From: Ruegeria conchae
GTDB lineage: Bacteria; Pseudomonadota; Alphaproteobacteria; Rhodobacterales; Rhodobacteraceae
DNA: 64,000 nt
Reading direction: 5' to 3'
Assembly: GCF_000192475.1 (NCBI RefSeq)
Contig: NZ_AEYW01000022.1
Span: 1-64,000 of the forward strand
Every line of letters begins with the position of its first letter. Position 1 is the stretch's first letter. The position numbers and the translations under genes are program-made. The notes beneath the pieces are model-generated. The model did no database searches and had not been told where the DNA came from. It worked only from the letters and a program-made list of their open reading frames with translations. Positions 43,989 through 53,878 of the stretch are shown here, piece by piece.

Positions 43989-44930
43989 ATGGACTTTTCA
44001 GAACTTGCTCAGATAGCCATATCCAAAATTTCGGGCTTTGCGGATAACGCAAACCTGCGGCATTTTTGGGTGTATGTCCTGTGTGGTATGAGCATCGCAA
44101 TCGTCGCCCATCGATTGGGAGGAGATGACCGCAGATTTCATTCGGTTTTCTTCAAGAAAGAAGTCTGGGGCTCCCGCTCGGCCTTCATTGATTATGTAAT
44201 CCTTCTTCTCAATCCGATCATCTTTGTGTTTGCCCTCGATTGGATCGTCAACACACTCTGGAAACTGACCCCTGTCGTCGCTGATGGTATCCGGTCTTTG
44301 GGTGCAGACCTTCAAAGCGAGGGTGGCTCGGTTTGGGTCGCCGTCGCGCTGACCGTCACGCTGTATGTCGTGAATGATTTTATGCGCTGGTGGATGCACT
44401 ATCTACAGCACAAGGTTCCGTTTCTTTGGGAATTCCACAAGATACATCACTCGGCAGAGCATCTGAACTTTGCAACCGCCGAGCGGCACCATCCATTCGA
44501 TGCGGTATTTTTCGGTTTCGGAGCAGTAGGTGCGGCGGCTATCGTGAATGGTGTCTTCATAGGTCTGTTTGGTGATCATCTGACCGCCTATCAGATCGGT
44601 GGCGCAAATGTCATATTCTTCGGGTCCAACCTCATCGGTGGTGTTTTGCGCCACAGTCCCATCTGGGTCAGCTATGGGCCACGTATCGAGAAATGGTTGA
44701 TATCACCGGCCATGCACCAGATCCATCATTCGAGCGACCCCAAACATTGGGACAAAAACATGGGCGGTGGATTGGCGGTTTGGGACCGGATGGGCGGTAC
44801 GCTCTATGTCCCCAAAGGCCGGGAAGATTTACAGTTTGGCATCGGACCGGAAACTGAAGACTATCGGACCCTATACGGCGTGTATGTCGAGCCACTGATG
44901 AAAGCAGCTCGGATTTTTCAACGCAGTTGA
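43989..44930 (+). CDS. Sterol desaturase / fatty acid hydroxylase superfamily protein (second)
   Basis: Membrane di-iron hydroxylase-type protein of 313 residues. Histidine clusters lie at H137/H141 (WWMHYLQHK), H150/H153/H154 (EFHKIHHSAEH), H167/H168 (ERHHPF) and later HQIHHSSDPKHW. Hydrophobic segments at residues 25-42, 68-90, 115-132 and 178-205 frame them. It differs clearly from the first family member at 5543-6529 in length and motif spacing, so it is a separate branch. The substrate is unknown. The gene stands alone, convergent with mutT; no strong ribosome site precedes the ATG. Confidence 0.87.
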   Translation: MDFSELAQIAISKISGFADNANLRHFWVYVLCGMSIAIVAHRLGGDDRRFHSVFFKKEVWGSRSAFIDYVILLLNPIIFVFALDWIVNTLWKLTPVVADGIRSLGADLQSEGGSVWVAVALTVTLYVVNDFMRWWMHYLQHKVPFLWEFHKIHHSAEHLNFATAERHHPFDAVFFGFGAVGAAAIVNGVFIGLFGDHLTAYQIGGANVIFFGSNLIGGVLRHSPIWVSYGPRIEKWLISPAMHQIHHSSDPKHWDKNMGGGLAVWDRMGGTLYVPKGREDLQFGIGPETEDYRTLYGVYVEPLMKAARIFQRS

Positions 44931-44987
44931 ACAAACTTGAGAGGTGAGCCCCTGTAGCCCTCTGGAAAAATGGCTCTCACCCTGTGC

Positions 44988-45386
44988 CTACAGCCAATCC
45001 CGCAAAATCGGGATCAACGGAACATCCGCCGCAGGCATCGAGTAATTTCTCAGATCATTCGCGCGTACCCACTTTAGCGCCTGCCTTTCCTTCGATTGCG
45101 GGATGCCTTCCCATTTGCGACAGGCAAACAGCGGCATCAGCAGGTGGAAATCGTCATAGCTGTGGCTGGCGAAAGTCAGGGGCGCGAGGCACGACGCCCA
45201 GGTGTCGATGCCCAGCTCCTCGTGCAATTCGCGGATCAGCGCAGCCTCAGGGGTTTCGCCGGGTTCGATTTTGCCCCCTGGGAATTCCCAAAGACCGGCC
45301 ATAGATTTGCCTTCGGGGCGTTGGGCCAGCAGGACGCGGCCCTCGATGTCGATCAGAGCCACCGCAGACACTAAGATTGTTTTCAT
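44988..45386 (-). CDS. mutT: (Deoxy)nucleoside triphosphate pyrophosphohydrolase, MutT-like
   Basis: Nudix hydrolase of 132 residues that removes oxidised dGTP from the nucleotide pool. The Nudix box is exact at residues 38-60: G38, E44, R52-E53, E56-E57 and G59. LLAQRPEGKSMAGLWEFPGG just before it is typical of MutT. The ATG at 45386 overlaps the argJ stop (ATGA), so the two are coupled; an upstream ATG at 45440 would run into argJ. It is last in ppiC-argJ-mutT, the same order seen in many Rhodobacterales genomes. Confidence 0.93.
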   Translation of the reverse strand: MKTILVSAVALIDIEGRVLLAQRPEGKSMAGLWEFPGGKIEPGETPEAALIRELHEELGIDTWASCLAPLTFASHSYDDFHLLMPLFACRKWEGIPQSKERQALKWVRANDLRNYSMPAADVPLIPILRDWL

Positions 45387-46609
45387 GAACGGTAATCCGC
45401 GTTGATCTCGATATAGCCGTGGGTCAGGTCGCAAGTCCAAACGGTGGATTTACCTTCACCCAATCCCAGATCGACTGCGATCACGAGGTCTTGGCCTTTC
45501 ATGTAAGCAGCGGCGTCTTCCTCGCGGTAATCGGGACTAACCCAGCCTTTTTCGGCGACAAGGATGTCGCCGAAAGAAATGCTCAGAAGGTCGCGGTCAG
45601 CAGCAGCGCCGGATTTACCGATGGCCATGACGATACGACCCCAGTTCGGGTCTTCGCCTGCAATGGCGGTTTTGACCAGAGGCGAGTTGGCAATGGCCAG
45701 CCCATGGATTTTGGCGTCAGCGTCCGTTGCAGCTCCGGTCACACGAATTTCTACGAATTTTGTGGCCCCCTCCCCGTCGCGCACCACTTGCTGCGCAAGG
45801 TCCAGCATCACAGTTTCAAGTGCCTGCGCAAACGCGTCATTCCCCGTGGCATCAACGCCCGAGGCTCCGGTCGCACACAGAAGCATGCTGTCAGAGGTCG
45901 AGGTATCGCTGTCGACGGTTATGCAGTTGAAGGTCCGGTCTGTCTGTGCGCCCAACATCGCTTGCAGAGCGGATTGTTCGACATGGGCGTCGGTGAAGAT
46001 ATAGACCAGCATCGTCGCCATATCAGGCGCGATCATGCCGGAGCCCTTCGCAATCCCCGCGATAGAGACTGTTTTGTCATCGATCTCAACCTGCGCGGAT
46101 GCCCCTTTTGGGAAGGTATCCGTGGTCATGATCGCCCGCGCCGCGTCTTCGATGGCGTGCCGATTGAGGCCGGATTTCAAGACCTCAAGCTGGGCGACGA
46201 TGCGGTCATGGGGTAGCGGCTCGCCGATGACTCCGGTGGAAGAGGTGAAGACCCGCTCCACCGCAACGCCGGTGGCTTTGGCGACGGCTTGCGTCACCTC
46301 GGCCACCGAGGTTTGTCCATAATGACCGGTAAAGGCGTTGGCATTGCCCGAATTCACCAGGATTGCCGCAGGCCCATCATACGGCCCGCCGATCTTGTCC
46401 TGACAGTCCAGAACTGGCGCCGCGCGCGTGGCTGAACGGGTGAAAACCCCAGCCACCGATGTGCCCGGATCCAGCACCGCCATCATTACGTCAGTGCGGC
46501 CCTGATAGCGGACGCCCGCCTCAACCGTGGCAAAACGTACGCCGTCGATGGCAGGCAATTCAGGAAAGGCCTCTGGGGCCAATGGTGATACCTTGGTGAT
46601 CGTCGCCAC
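45383..46609 (-). CDS. argJ: Bifunctional glutamate N-acetyltransferase / amino-acid acetyltransferase
   Basis: Arginine biosynthesis enzyme that moves the acetyl group from N-acetylornithine to glutamate (and, in bifunctional forms, acetylates glutamate from acetyl-CoA). At 408 residues it is of normal length. The self-cleavage site is the Ala-Thr bond in PDMATMLVYIFTDA, which makes Thr the nucleophile of the beta chain. Other blocks are VFTSSTGVIGEPLP and AIAGEDPNWGRIVMAIGKSG. It lies 5 bases after ppiC and overlaps mutT. Confidence 0.96.
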   Translation of the reverse strand: MATITKVSPLAPEAFPELPAIDGVRFATVEAGVRYQGRTDVMMAVLDPGTSVAGVFTRSATRAAPVLDCQDKIGGPYDGPAAILVNSGNANAFTGHYGQTSVAEVTQAVAKATGVAVERVFTSSTGVIGEPLPHDRIVAQLEVLKSGLNRHAIEDAARAIMTTDTFPKGASAQVEIDDKTVSIAGIAKGSGMIAPDMATMLVYIFTDAHVEQSALQAMLGAQTDRTFNCITVDSDTSTSDSMLLCATGASGVDATGNDAFAQALETVMLDLAQQVVRDGEGATKFVEIRVTGAATDADAKIHGLAIANSPLVKTAIAGEDPNWGRIVMAIGKSGAAADRDLLSISFGDILVAEKGWVSPDYREEDAAAYMKGQDLVIAVDLGLGEGKSTVWTCDLTHGYIEINADYRS

Positions 46610-46614
46610 GCGCG

Positions 46615-47463
46615 TTACTCCTGCAGCAGCTCGATCTGGCGCATGACCTCGGGTCCAACCCCTTCCAGCGCTGGACGTTCGATCGTTGCCTGCTGGGTCA
46701 ACTCGTCGACCTTGGCTTGGATCGCGTCCTGCCGGATGGTTTGGGCCAGTTCATCACGCACGACGGCCAGTTCCGGGGCCTGCGTTTTGCGTTTGTCATT
46801 CAGAGCAACCAAATGCCATCCGAATTGCGTCTGGACGGGTTCCGAAACACTGCCTTTTTCCAAAGCTACAACCGCGTTTTCGAACTCGGGCACCATCTGA
46901 CCTTTACCGAACCATCCCAGCGAACCGCCATTGGGTCCCGAGGGGCCGGTGGACTTCTCTTTCGCCAATTCGGCGAAATCCGCGCCCTCGTCCAACTGGG
47001 CCTTGATGGCTTTGGCTTCGTCTTCACTTTCAACCAGAATATGGCTGGCGTTGAATTCGTCCTCACCCTCAAATTCGGCAAACTGCGCATCATAGGCGGC
47101 CTGGATTGCTTCATCCGTAACCTCGGCAGCGGTGATCGCCTCAACAGTCTGTACCGCACGCAGGGACCGCGTTTCGTTTTCCAGACGCAATGCGTTCAGA
47201 GGGTTCAGAGCATCCTGTTGCTGACCCAACAGGTGTTGCTGGACCAGTTGTTCAAGGATGAAGTCATAAAGAACGTCGTCTTCCAACTGCTGATACTGCG
47301 CGGGCAGAGCAGACGCGGTGGCGATGACGTGACCCAATGTGATCTCATCACCATTCACGCGCGCCACGACGGTCGAGGCATCGGGCTTGGTTTCGGCGGC
47401 CAACGGCAGGGCCATCACGGCAGCAAGCGCCAGCGATGGCAGAAAAGTGAGGCCTTTGGGCAT
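46615..47463 (-). CDS. Parvulin-type peptidylprolyl isomerase, exported
   Basis: Periplasmic folding catalyst of 282 residues. The signal peptide is MPKGLTFLPSLALAAVMALPLAA with cleavage near residue 23. A SurA/PpiC-type helical N-terminal chaperone part is followed by the PpiC domain (about residues 140-230: NASHILVESEDEAKAIKAQL, SGPNGGSLGWFGKGQMVPEF, VQTQFGWHLVALNDKR). AGGATG precedes the ATG. It is first in the ppiC-argJ-mutT unit and is divergent from secA, 176 bases away, so export machinery and a periplasmic folding factor share a promoter region. Confidence 0.93.
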   Translation of the reverse strand: MPKGLTFLPSLALAAVMALPLAAETKPDASTVVARVNGDEITLGHVIATASALPAQYQQLEDDVLYDFILEQLVQQHLLGQQQDALNPLNALRLENETRSLRAVQTVEAITAAEVTDEAIQAAYDAQFAEFEGEDEFNASHILVESEDEAKAIKAQLDEGADFAELAKEKSTGPSGPNGGSLGWFGKGQMVPEFENAVVALEKGSVSEPVQTQFGWHLVALNDKRKTQAPELAVVRDELAQTIRQDAIQAKVDELTQQATIERPALEGVGPEVMRQIELLQE

Positions 47464-47639
47464 GGAATCATCCTATTTCTTTGCCGCGACAGGGCGCAGC
47501 GTTGACACTTTAGAACCTGCCGCTTACATCGCTTTGAAGCCTTGGACAGGGCCGCCTTTCACCCCCCGTATCTATGGGTTGCGCGCAAGGTGGGCAAGCC
47601 TGTCGCAACCACGATAAGAACAGATCCGCTGGAGTGAAC

Positions 47640-50357
47640 ATGCTGGGACTCGGAACGCTCGCCAAAAAGGTGTTCGGAACACCGAACGACCGCAAGATCA
47701 AGGCGACCCGCCCCCTGATCGAAAAGATCAACGCGATGGAGCCCGAGTTCGAGAAACTGACCGACGAAGGCCTGATCGATAAGACCGCTGAGCTGCGCAA
47801 ACGGGCGCTGGACGGTGAAAATCTGGATGACCTGCTGCCTGAGGCCTTTGCCAATGTCCGCGAAGGGGCCAAGCGCGCGCTGGGTCTTCGCGCCTTTGAC
47901 GTGCAGTTGATGGGGGGTATCTTCCTGCATCAGGGCAATATCTCGGAAATGAAGACGGGTGAGGGAAAGACTCTGGTCGCCACACTCCCCGCCTATTTGA
48001 ACGCCCTGACCGGCAAGGGCGTGCATGTGGTTACAGTGAACGAATACCTGGCCAAGCGCGACTCGGAATGGATGGGCAAGGTGTTCGCGTCCGTGGGCAT
48101 GACCACAGGCGTGATCTGGACAGGTCAGCCCGATGCCGAGAAAATGGCCGCGTATAACTGCGACATCACGTATGCCACTAACAACGAGCTCGGCTTCGAC
48201 TATCTGCGCGACAATATGAAGGCAGATCTGGAGCAGGTTTATCAGAAACACCACAATTTCGCGATTGTGGACGAAGTGGATTCGATCCTGATCGACGAGG
48301 CTCGGACCCCGCTGATCATCTCGGGGCCTGCGCAGGACCGGTCGGATCTGTATACTGCCATCGATGCGGTGATCCCGACATTGCAGGACGATCATTATTC
48401 TCTGGATGAAAAAAGCCGCAACGTGACCTTCACCGATGAAGGCAACGAGTTTCTCGAGCAGCAACTGCTTTCGGCGGGTCTGCTGCCCGAAGGGCATTCG
48501 CTGTACGACCCTGAAAGCACCACTGTGGTGCATCACGTCAATCAGGGCCTGCGCGCGCATAAACTGTTCCAACGCGACAAGGACTATATCGTCCGGGATG
48601 GGAATGTCGTGCTGATCGACGAATTCACCGGTCGGATGATGCCGGGTCGTCGCCTGTCTGAAGGCCTGCATCAGGCCATCGAAGCCAAGGAAGGCGTGCA
48701 GATTCAGCCCGAGAACGTGACGCTGGCCAGCGTGACCTTCCAGAACTATTTCCGCCTTTACGACAAGCTGTCGGGCATGACCGGCACCGCGCTAACCGAG
48801 GCCGAGGAATTTCAGGAAATCTATGGTCTGGGCGTGGTCGAGGTTCCGACTAACAAGCCGATTGCGCGTGAGGACAAGGACGATCAAGTTTATCGCACCA
48901 CGGGTGAGAAATACGGCGCCATCATCGAACAGGTCAAAAAGGCCGGTGAAAAAGGTCAACCGGTCCTGGTCGGCACCACGTCGATCGAAAAGTCCGAAGT
49001 GATCAGCCAGATGCTGGATAAAGAGGGAATCGAACACAACGTTCTGAACGCCCGCCAGCATGAACAGGAAGCCCAGATTGTGGCCGATGCTGGCCGTCTG
49101 GGCGCGGTGACCATCGCCACCAACATGGCGGGCCGCGGCACCGATATTCAGCTGGGCGGCAATGTCGAGATGAAGGTGCTTCAGGCGCTGGCCGAAAACC
49201 CCGAGGCTGACCCGGCCGAGTTGCGTGCGGCAGAAGAAGCCAAGCACGCGGAAGAAAAGGAAAAGGTGCTAGAGGCTGGCGGTCTTTACGTGATGGCGTC
49301 CGAACGCCATGAAAGCCGCCGGATCGACAACCAGCTGCGCGGACGATCGGGACGTCAGGGTGACCCGGGCCGCACGGTGTTTTACCTCAGCCTCGAAGAT
49401 GACCTGATGCGCATCTTCGGTTCGGAACGTCTGGACAAGGTCCTGACCACGCTGGGCATGAAAGAGGGCGAGGCGATCATTCACCCTTGGGTGAACAAAT
49501 CGCTTGAACGGGCGCAGTCCAAGGTCGAAGGTCGCAACTTCGACATGCGCAAGAACGTTCTGAAGTTTGACGACGTGATGAATGACCAGCGTAAGGTGGT
49601 GTTCAGCCAGCGACGCGAGATCATGTCAGCGGACGATCTGTCAGATGTGGTTTCGGATATGCGCGAGCAGGTTATCGACGATATGATCGACGAATACATG
49701 CCGCCGAAAACCTATGCCGATCAATGGGATACCGAAGGGCTGCATGAGGCCGTCAAGGACAAACTTACCATTGATGCACCGGTTCAGGACTGGGCCGCCG
49801 AAGAGGGAGTGGATGACGAACAGATCCGCGAACGCCTGATCAAGGCAGCCGATGAAATGATGGCACAGAAAGCCGTCGCCTTCGGCCCCGAGAATATGCG
49901 TAACATCGAAAAGCAGGTCCTGCTGCAAACCATCGACGGCAAATGGCGCGAACATCTTCTGACGCTGGAACATTTGCGCTCGGTAGTGGCTTTCCGAGGC
50001 TATGCCCAGCGTGACCCGCTGAACGAATACAAGAACGAAAGCTTCCAGTTGTTCGAAGGGATGCTTGATTCGTTGCGTGAAACCGTGACCCAGCAATTGT
50101 CGCGCGTTCGCCCGCTCAGCGAAGAGGAACAGAAGGAAATGCTGGCACAGATGGCCGCGCAGCAGGCCCAGGCCCAGCAGGCAGTGGATAAGGCGGCGGG
50201 ACAGGCCGAAGCAGTGGCAGAGGCGCAAGCTTCGGGCGATGCCCGCCCAGGCTTTGTCGAAGATGACCCTACAACCTGGGGAAATCCGTCGCGCAATGAT
50301 CCCTGCCCCTGTGGTTCAGGCAAAAAGTTCAAACATTGCCACGGTAGATTGACCTAA
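47640..50357 (+). CDS. secA: Preprotein translocase subunit SecA
   Basis: ATPase motor of the general secretion pathway. The product is 905 residues, complete. Walker A has Lys110 in [15 protein letters not shown], and [20 protein letters not shown] is Walker B. Motif [15 protein letters not shown] and [17 protein letters not shown] follow in helicase domain 2. The zinc-binding tail is [17 protein letters not shown], which binds SecB and phospholipid. The ATG at 47640 follows GGAG; the frame's earlier ATG at 47574 adds a leader unlike SecA. It is followed by a stem-loop and the exported-protein gene. Confidence 0.98.
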   Translation: MLGLGTLAKKVFGTPNDRKIKATRPLIEKINAMEPEFEKLTDEGLIDKTAELRKRALDGENLDDLLPEAFANVREGAKRALGLRAFDVQLMGGIFLHQGNISEMKTGEGKTLVATLPAYLNALTGKGVHVVTVNEYLAKRDSEWMGKVFASVGMTTGVIWTGQPDAEKMAAYNCDITYATNNELGFDYLRDNMKADLEQVYQKHHNFAIVDEVDSILIDEARTPLIISGPAQDRSDLYTAIDAVIPTLQDDHYSLDEKSRNVTFTDEGNEFLEQQLLSAGLLPEGHSLYDPESTTVVHHVNQGLRAHKLFQRDKDYIVRDGNVVLIDEFTGRMMPGRRLSEGLHQAIEAKEGVQIQPENVTLASVTFQNYFRLYDKLSGMTGTALTEAEEFQEIYGLGVVEVPTNKPIAREDKDDQVYRTTGEKYGAIIEQVKKAGEKGQPVLVGTTSIEKSEVISQMLDKEGIEHNVLNARQHEQEAQIVADAGRLGAVTIATNMAGRGTDIQLGGNVEMKVLQALAENPEADPAELRAAEEAKHAEEKEKVLEAGGLYVMASERHESRRIDNQLRGRSGRQGDPGRTVFYLSLEDDLMRIFGSERLDKVLTTLGMKEGEAIIHPWVNKSLERAQSKVEGRNFDMRKNVLKFDDVMNDQRKVVFSQRREIMSADDLSDVVSDMREQVIDDMIDEYMPPKTYADQWDTEGLHEAVKDKLTIDAPVQDWAAEEGVDDEQIRERLIKAADEMMAQKAVAFGPENMRNIEKQVLLQTIDGKWREHLLTLEHLRSVVAFRGYAQRDPLNEYKNESFQLFEGMLDSLRETVTQQLSRVRPLSEEEQKEMLAQMAAQQAQAQQAVDKAAGQAEAVAEAQASGDARPGFVEDDPTTWGNPSRNDPCPCGSGKKFKHCHGRLT

Positions 50358-50389
50358 CGTCATCCACTTTCAAACACAATGTGTCCGCC

Positions 50390-50412
50390 TCAAGGCCACA
50401 TATTGGCCTTGA
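50390..50412 (+). terminator. Hairpin after secA
   Basis: TCAAGGCC (50390-50397) pairs with GGCCTTGA (50405-50412) around a 7-base loop, 33 bases past the secA stop. There is no T-run, so it may terminate weakly or protect the message. Confidence 0.5.
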
Positions 50413-50457
50413 TTCAGAGGCAAGTTACGAGTCGCTCCTTCAACTGGGGAGGGTGTC

Positions 50458-51378
50458 TTGTTTGTAATAAAGAACTATGTGACCACGGGCGGAACTGTTG
50501 CCTGCGCCCTGGCCATCGGATATCTGATGCAAAGCGGATCAGCGCAGCAACCCAGCGCTGAACCAAGCGGCGCGCGTGTCGCGTCGATCTCTGAGCAGGG
50601 CGCGGACCTTGCCGGGTTGCAAAGCGTGGTTCTGACTTCTTCCTCCCCCACCGAAGCGCACAATGAGATTCAACCAAAATCCTCGCTTCCAGCTCCCGAA
50701 CAAAGCCGTTTGCCATCCAACTGTGATCTAAGCGCGCGCGCTTTGGCTGTACCCGGTGCGAATGCACGGTTACAAGTCAAGGCCCCGTGCCATGCAAATG
50801 CAACCATCGAAGTTCATCACAACGGGCTGGTATTCAGCACCGAAACCGATGCGCTTGGTGGCTTGAACCTGACTGTTCCGGCGCTGTCCGAATACGCCAT
50901 ATTCCTGATCTCTCTGCCCGACGGCAAAGGTACAGTTGCAACAACGCATGTGCCAGAGATCAACGACTTCAACCGGATCGCCCTACAATGGCAGGGTAAG
51001 ACAGAGCTGCAGTTGCACGCATTGGAATTCGGCGCAGGCTACGGAGAAAAAGGCCACGTATGGACTGGCTCTGAGGCCGGCGGTGAAGGTTCGGTGATCC
51101 ATCTTGGACAGGGCGGCTCTGACATTGCACGCAATATTGAAGTCTATTCCTTCCCAATACAATCCGCGACCGAGACGGGTTCGATCACCCTATCAGTCGA
51201 AACTGAGGTCACCGAGGCCAATTGCGGCAAACCTCTGAACGTGCAATCGCTGGAATGGCGCGCGGATCAACGCCTGAGATCCCGCGATCTGACATTGGAT
51301 ATGCCGGGTTGCGAAACGGCTGGTGATTTTCTGGTGTTGAATAATCTGTTCACAGACCTGACAATCGCTGCCAAATAG
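50458..51378 (+). CDS. Exported protein of unknown function
   Basis: A 306-residue protein. It starts at TTG (50458) with GGGGAGGG upstream; a GTG at 50479 is the alternative. A hydrophobic stretch at residues 10-26 (GGTVACALAIGYLMQSG) serves as a signal anchor or cleaved signal, then a Gln/Pro/Ser linker, then a compact beta-rich domain with two Cys (PSNCDLSARALAVPGA and KAPCHANATIEVHHNGLVFS) likely in a disulfide, and two more Cys near the C-terminus. I do not recognise the family. It lies 25 bases upstream of the PstS-OmpA fusion and is probably co-transcribed; both would act outside the inner membrane. Confidence 0.75.
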   Translation: MFVIKNYVTTGGTVACALAIGYLMQSGSAQQPSAEPSGARVASISEQGADLAGLQSVVLTSSSPTEAHNEIQPKSSLPAPEQSRLPSNCDLSARALAVPGANARLQVKAPCHANATIEVHHNGLVFSTETDALGGLNLTVPALSEYAIFLISLPDGKGTVATTHVPEINDFNRIALQWQGKTELQLHALEFGAGYGEKGHVWTGSEAGGEGSVIHLGQGGSDIARNIEVYSFPIQSATETGSITLSVETEVTEANCGKPLNVQSLEWRADQRLRSRDLTLDMPGCETAGDFLVLNNLFTDLTIAAK

Positions 51379-51403
51379 GCAGCAGGCAATTCAACGGTCC
51401 AAA

Positions 51404-52960
51404 ATGAAAATCCTTCGTGCGGCATTTGTCGCGCTTTTGTCCTTGTCCTTGGCACAGGGAGCCTCCGCGCAAGACATCACTCTGACCTCATACGACGGCA
51501 AGGTCGAAGTCGTCGGCACATTGCTTGGGTATGATGGTGAGTTTTACCGCGTCGATACGCAGTTTGGCGAACTGACGATCGATGGCTCGGGTGTAACATG
51601 TGATGGACCAGCCTGCCCCAATCTGACCGATTTTGTCGCTGAAGTGCGATTTTCAGGTTCATCCGTAATGGCAGAAACTTTGATGCCGGCACTCGTGCAG
51701 GGTTTTGCCGTACAAGAAGGTCTGTCGGTATCTGTTTCCGAGACTGCCGTAACCCAACGTGAGTATACATTGCATCATCCTGACCGCTTTGCACCTTTGG
51801 CCAGGTTTACCTTCTCCGTGACCGGCACCTCTCAGGGGTTTGCCGATCTTGCAAAGGGCGCGGCGGATATCGTTCTTGCCCAACGCGAGATTCGGCCGGA
51901 CGAGACTAAGTTGAACCGCGACGCTGGATTGGGTGATCTGACTCAGGCACGCCGGTCGAGGGTCTTGGCACTGGATGCGATTGTTCCGATTGTATCTGAC
52001 GACAATCCCATACGTCAGATATCCCCCGCAGACTTAGCCAAAATCTTCACGGGACAAAATACAAACTGGTCCGATCTTGGCGGTCCCGATGCGCCCATTT
52101 CGCTATACCTGCCGAAAGCCGGATCTGGCCTGACACAGGCCATAGAGGATCTGTTGCTGGCACCGGTCGATGCGCCGATCTCAGCAGACGTTACATTCCA
52201 TGCTCGCAACAGCGATCTTGTTCGCGCGATCTCAGGCGATCCTTTCGCAATTGGTATCGCCAGCCTTGCTGAGACGGGCGAAGCGCGAGCGCTGCCACTG
52301 ACCGGTGGCTGCGGTCATACCCTCTCGGCGACGAGGCAATCAGTAAAGACCGAGGACTACCCGCTCACCGCACCGATGTTTATCTACCTGCCGCAAAGAA
52401 GATTGCCGCGGCTCGCCCGGCAATTTCTGGCCTACACCCAAAGTGGCGTTGCACAAATGGTGATCCGGCAAGTCGGATTTGTAGATCAATCACCCGAGAC
52501 CATCGGTATGGCGTTACAAGGCGAGCGGCTGGTCAATGCCGTCAGCACCGGCGGAACCGAAGTTGGACTGGAAGAACTACAGCGCATGATCGAAACCCTC
52601 CGCCCTCTGTCCCGGTTATCTTTGTCCTTTCGCTTCGAGCCCGGCTCGTCGCGACCCGATGCGCAATCCCGCTCTAATATCCTGCACCTGGCGCAGGTGT
52701 TGGAAAGCGGTAGGCTGGATGCGCGACAGGTGACTTTTGTAGGGTTTAGCGATGGCGACGGGGCTGCCACATCCAACACGCGCATTGCTCTGCAACGGGC
52801 CAAAACCGTTCGTAACGCGGTGCTGGCGGCCATCGAAACTAGTATTCCTGCGAGTCTCGAGATCGCGGTTGAGGGCTTTGGCGAAGCGATGCCTATGGCC
52901 TGCGATGACACCGAATGGGGCCGCAAGGTGAACCGTCGGGTCGAAGTCTGGATTCGATAG
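51404..52960 (+). CDS. PstS-like substrate-binding domain fused to OmpA-like domain
   Basis: A 518-residue exported protein. The signal peptide is MKILRAAFVALLSLSLAQGASA. From about residue 80 a phosphate-type binding fold runs (FSGSSVMAETLMPALVQGFA, GAADIVLAQREI, ISPADLAKIFTGQNTNWSDL, LPKAGSGLTQAIEDL). The last 130 residues are an OmpA-type peptidoglycan-binding domain (SFRFEPGSSRPDAQSRSNI, VGFSDGDGAATSNTRIALQRA, EWGRKVNRRVEVWI). Such a protein would hold a ligand-binding module at the cell wall rather than feed an ABC permease. It is paired with the upstream exported protein; no pst genes are near. The stop is 3 bases from the convergent radC stop. Confidence 0.87.
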   Translation: MKILRAAFVALLSLSLAQGASAQDITLTSYDGKVEVVGTLLGYDGEFYRVDTQFGELTIDGSGVTCDGPACPNLTDFVAEVRFSGSSVMAETLMPALVQGFAVQEGLSVSVSETAVTQREYTLHHPDRFAPLARFTFSVTGTSQGFADLAKGAADIVLAQREIRPDETKLNRDAGLGDLTQARRSRVLALDAIVPIVSDDNPIRQISPADLAKIFTGQNTNWSDLGGPDAPISLYLPKAGSGLTQAIEDLLLAPVDAPISADVTFHARNSDLVRAISGDPFAIGIASLAETGEARALPLTGGCGHTLSATRQSVKTEDYPLTAPMFIYLPQRRLPRLARQFLAYTQSGVAQMVIRQVGFVDQSPETIGMALQGERLVNAVSTGGTEVGLEELQRMIETLRPLSRLSLSFRFEPGSSRPDAQSRSNILHLAQVLESGRLDARQVTFVGFSDGDGAATSNTRIALQRAKTVRNAVLAAIETSIPASLEIAVEGFGEAMPMACDDTEWGRKVNRRVEVWIR

Positions 52961-52963
52961 CGG

Positions 52964-53719
52964 TCAAAAATATCCTTGTGCGCGAAAGCTCAATTCTGTC
53001 GATTTGCCGATAATCAAATGATCGTGCAAGGTCAGCCCCAGCGCCGTGCAAGCATCCTGAATCCGGTTGGTCATGTCGATGTCAGATTGTGAAGGCGTCG
53101 GGTCACCTGAGGGATGGTTGTGCACCAATATCAACGCTGACGCATTCAGCTCCAGCGCGCGTTTCGCCACCTCACGCGGATAAACCGGTACGTGATCCAC
53201 TGTGCCCTTCGCCTGCTCTTCATCTGCGATCAGAACATTCTTCCGGTCCAGATAAAACACCCGAAACTGCTCGGTTTCGCGATGGGCCATCGTCGTGTGG
53301 CAATAATCCAGCAGCGCATCCCAGCCCGAAATCACATGCCGCTGAATCACCCGCGCTCGCGCCATCCGATGAGCGCAAGCCTCAAGAATTTTCAGATCGG
53401 TAATCACCGTGTCCCCAACGCCTTTGATCTGGCGTAACCGTTCCTCGGATGCTGTCAAAACACGGTTAAAATCACCAAACGCATCCATCAGTGCACGCGC
53501 CAGCGGTTTCACGTCCTGACGCGGGATGGATCGGAACAAAGCCAGCTCCAGCAGTTCATAATCCGGCATCGCTGCTGATCCGCCAGACATGAACCTTTCG
53601 CGCAGCCGCTTGCGATGGTCTTTGATGTAGGAGGGTAACCGACCAACGGGCAGCGGCTGCGCCGGTGCTTCATCCGTATCGAACAGCATGGGGGCTTCGG
53701 CAAAGGCGTCTTGGGTCAT
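52964..53719 (-). CDS. radC: RadC family protein (JAMM domain)
   Basis: A 251-residue RadC/YicR protein. An N-terminal helix-hairpin-helix-type region (LLELALFRSIPRQDVKPLAR, LRQIKGVGDTVITDLK) is followed by the JAMM metal motif LVHNHPSGDPTPSQSDIDMT, with two His and one Asp as zinc ligands. The old link to DNA repair is uncertain for the family. It is convergent with the PstS-OmpA gene, with no room for separate terminators. Dispersed repeat copy B lies upstream, between radC and dnaJ. Confidence 0.93.
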   Translation of the reverse strand: MTQDAFAEAPMLFDTDEAPAQPLPVGRLPSYIKDHRKRLRERFMSGGSAAMPDYELLELALFRSIPRQDVKPLARALMDAFGDFNRVLTASEERLRQIKGVGDTVITDLKILEACAHRMARARVIQRHVISGWDALLDYCHTTMAHRETEQFRVFYLDRKNVLIADEEQAKGTVDHVPVYPREVAKRALELNASALILVHNHPSGDPTPSQSDIDMTNRIQDACTALGLTLHDHLIIGKSTELSFRAQGYF

Positions 53720-53805
53720 AACCCCACTCTGACGCAGAATCGGTTTCCGAAAAGTTAACGCGCCTTATCCCTGCCCGTCGGATCGACAACACACGGGTCC
53801 CCCGC

Positions 53806-53866
53806 TTCATCTGGCCATAAATATCTCGGGGGAGTCGCCCAAAGGGCGATGGGGGCAGAGCCCCCC
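53806..53866. repeat. Dispersed palindromic repeat, copy B
   Basis: Matches copy A (17309-17376) from TTCATCTGGCC through TAAATATC and TCGGGGG to the terminal G5C-AGA-GC5 hairpin, with 1-2 base deletions in between. It fills the gap between dnaJ and radC. The G5/C5 hairpin ends 12 bases past the dnaJ stop, so it may serve as the dnaKJ terminator. Confidence 0.75.
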
Positions 53867-53878
53867 TGCTTAACCGGT

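Noticed and set aside
44943..44982. Possible terminator between the second hydroxylase and mutT
   Set aside because: GGTGAGCC and GGCTCTCACC pair only with a bulge over a long loop, so the support is too weak to list as a feature.
53600..53809. Minus-strand frame beginning at the ATG in repeat copy B
   Set aside because: It is short, runs in a different frame into radC, and has no ribosome site; the ATG is just part of the repeat.
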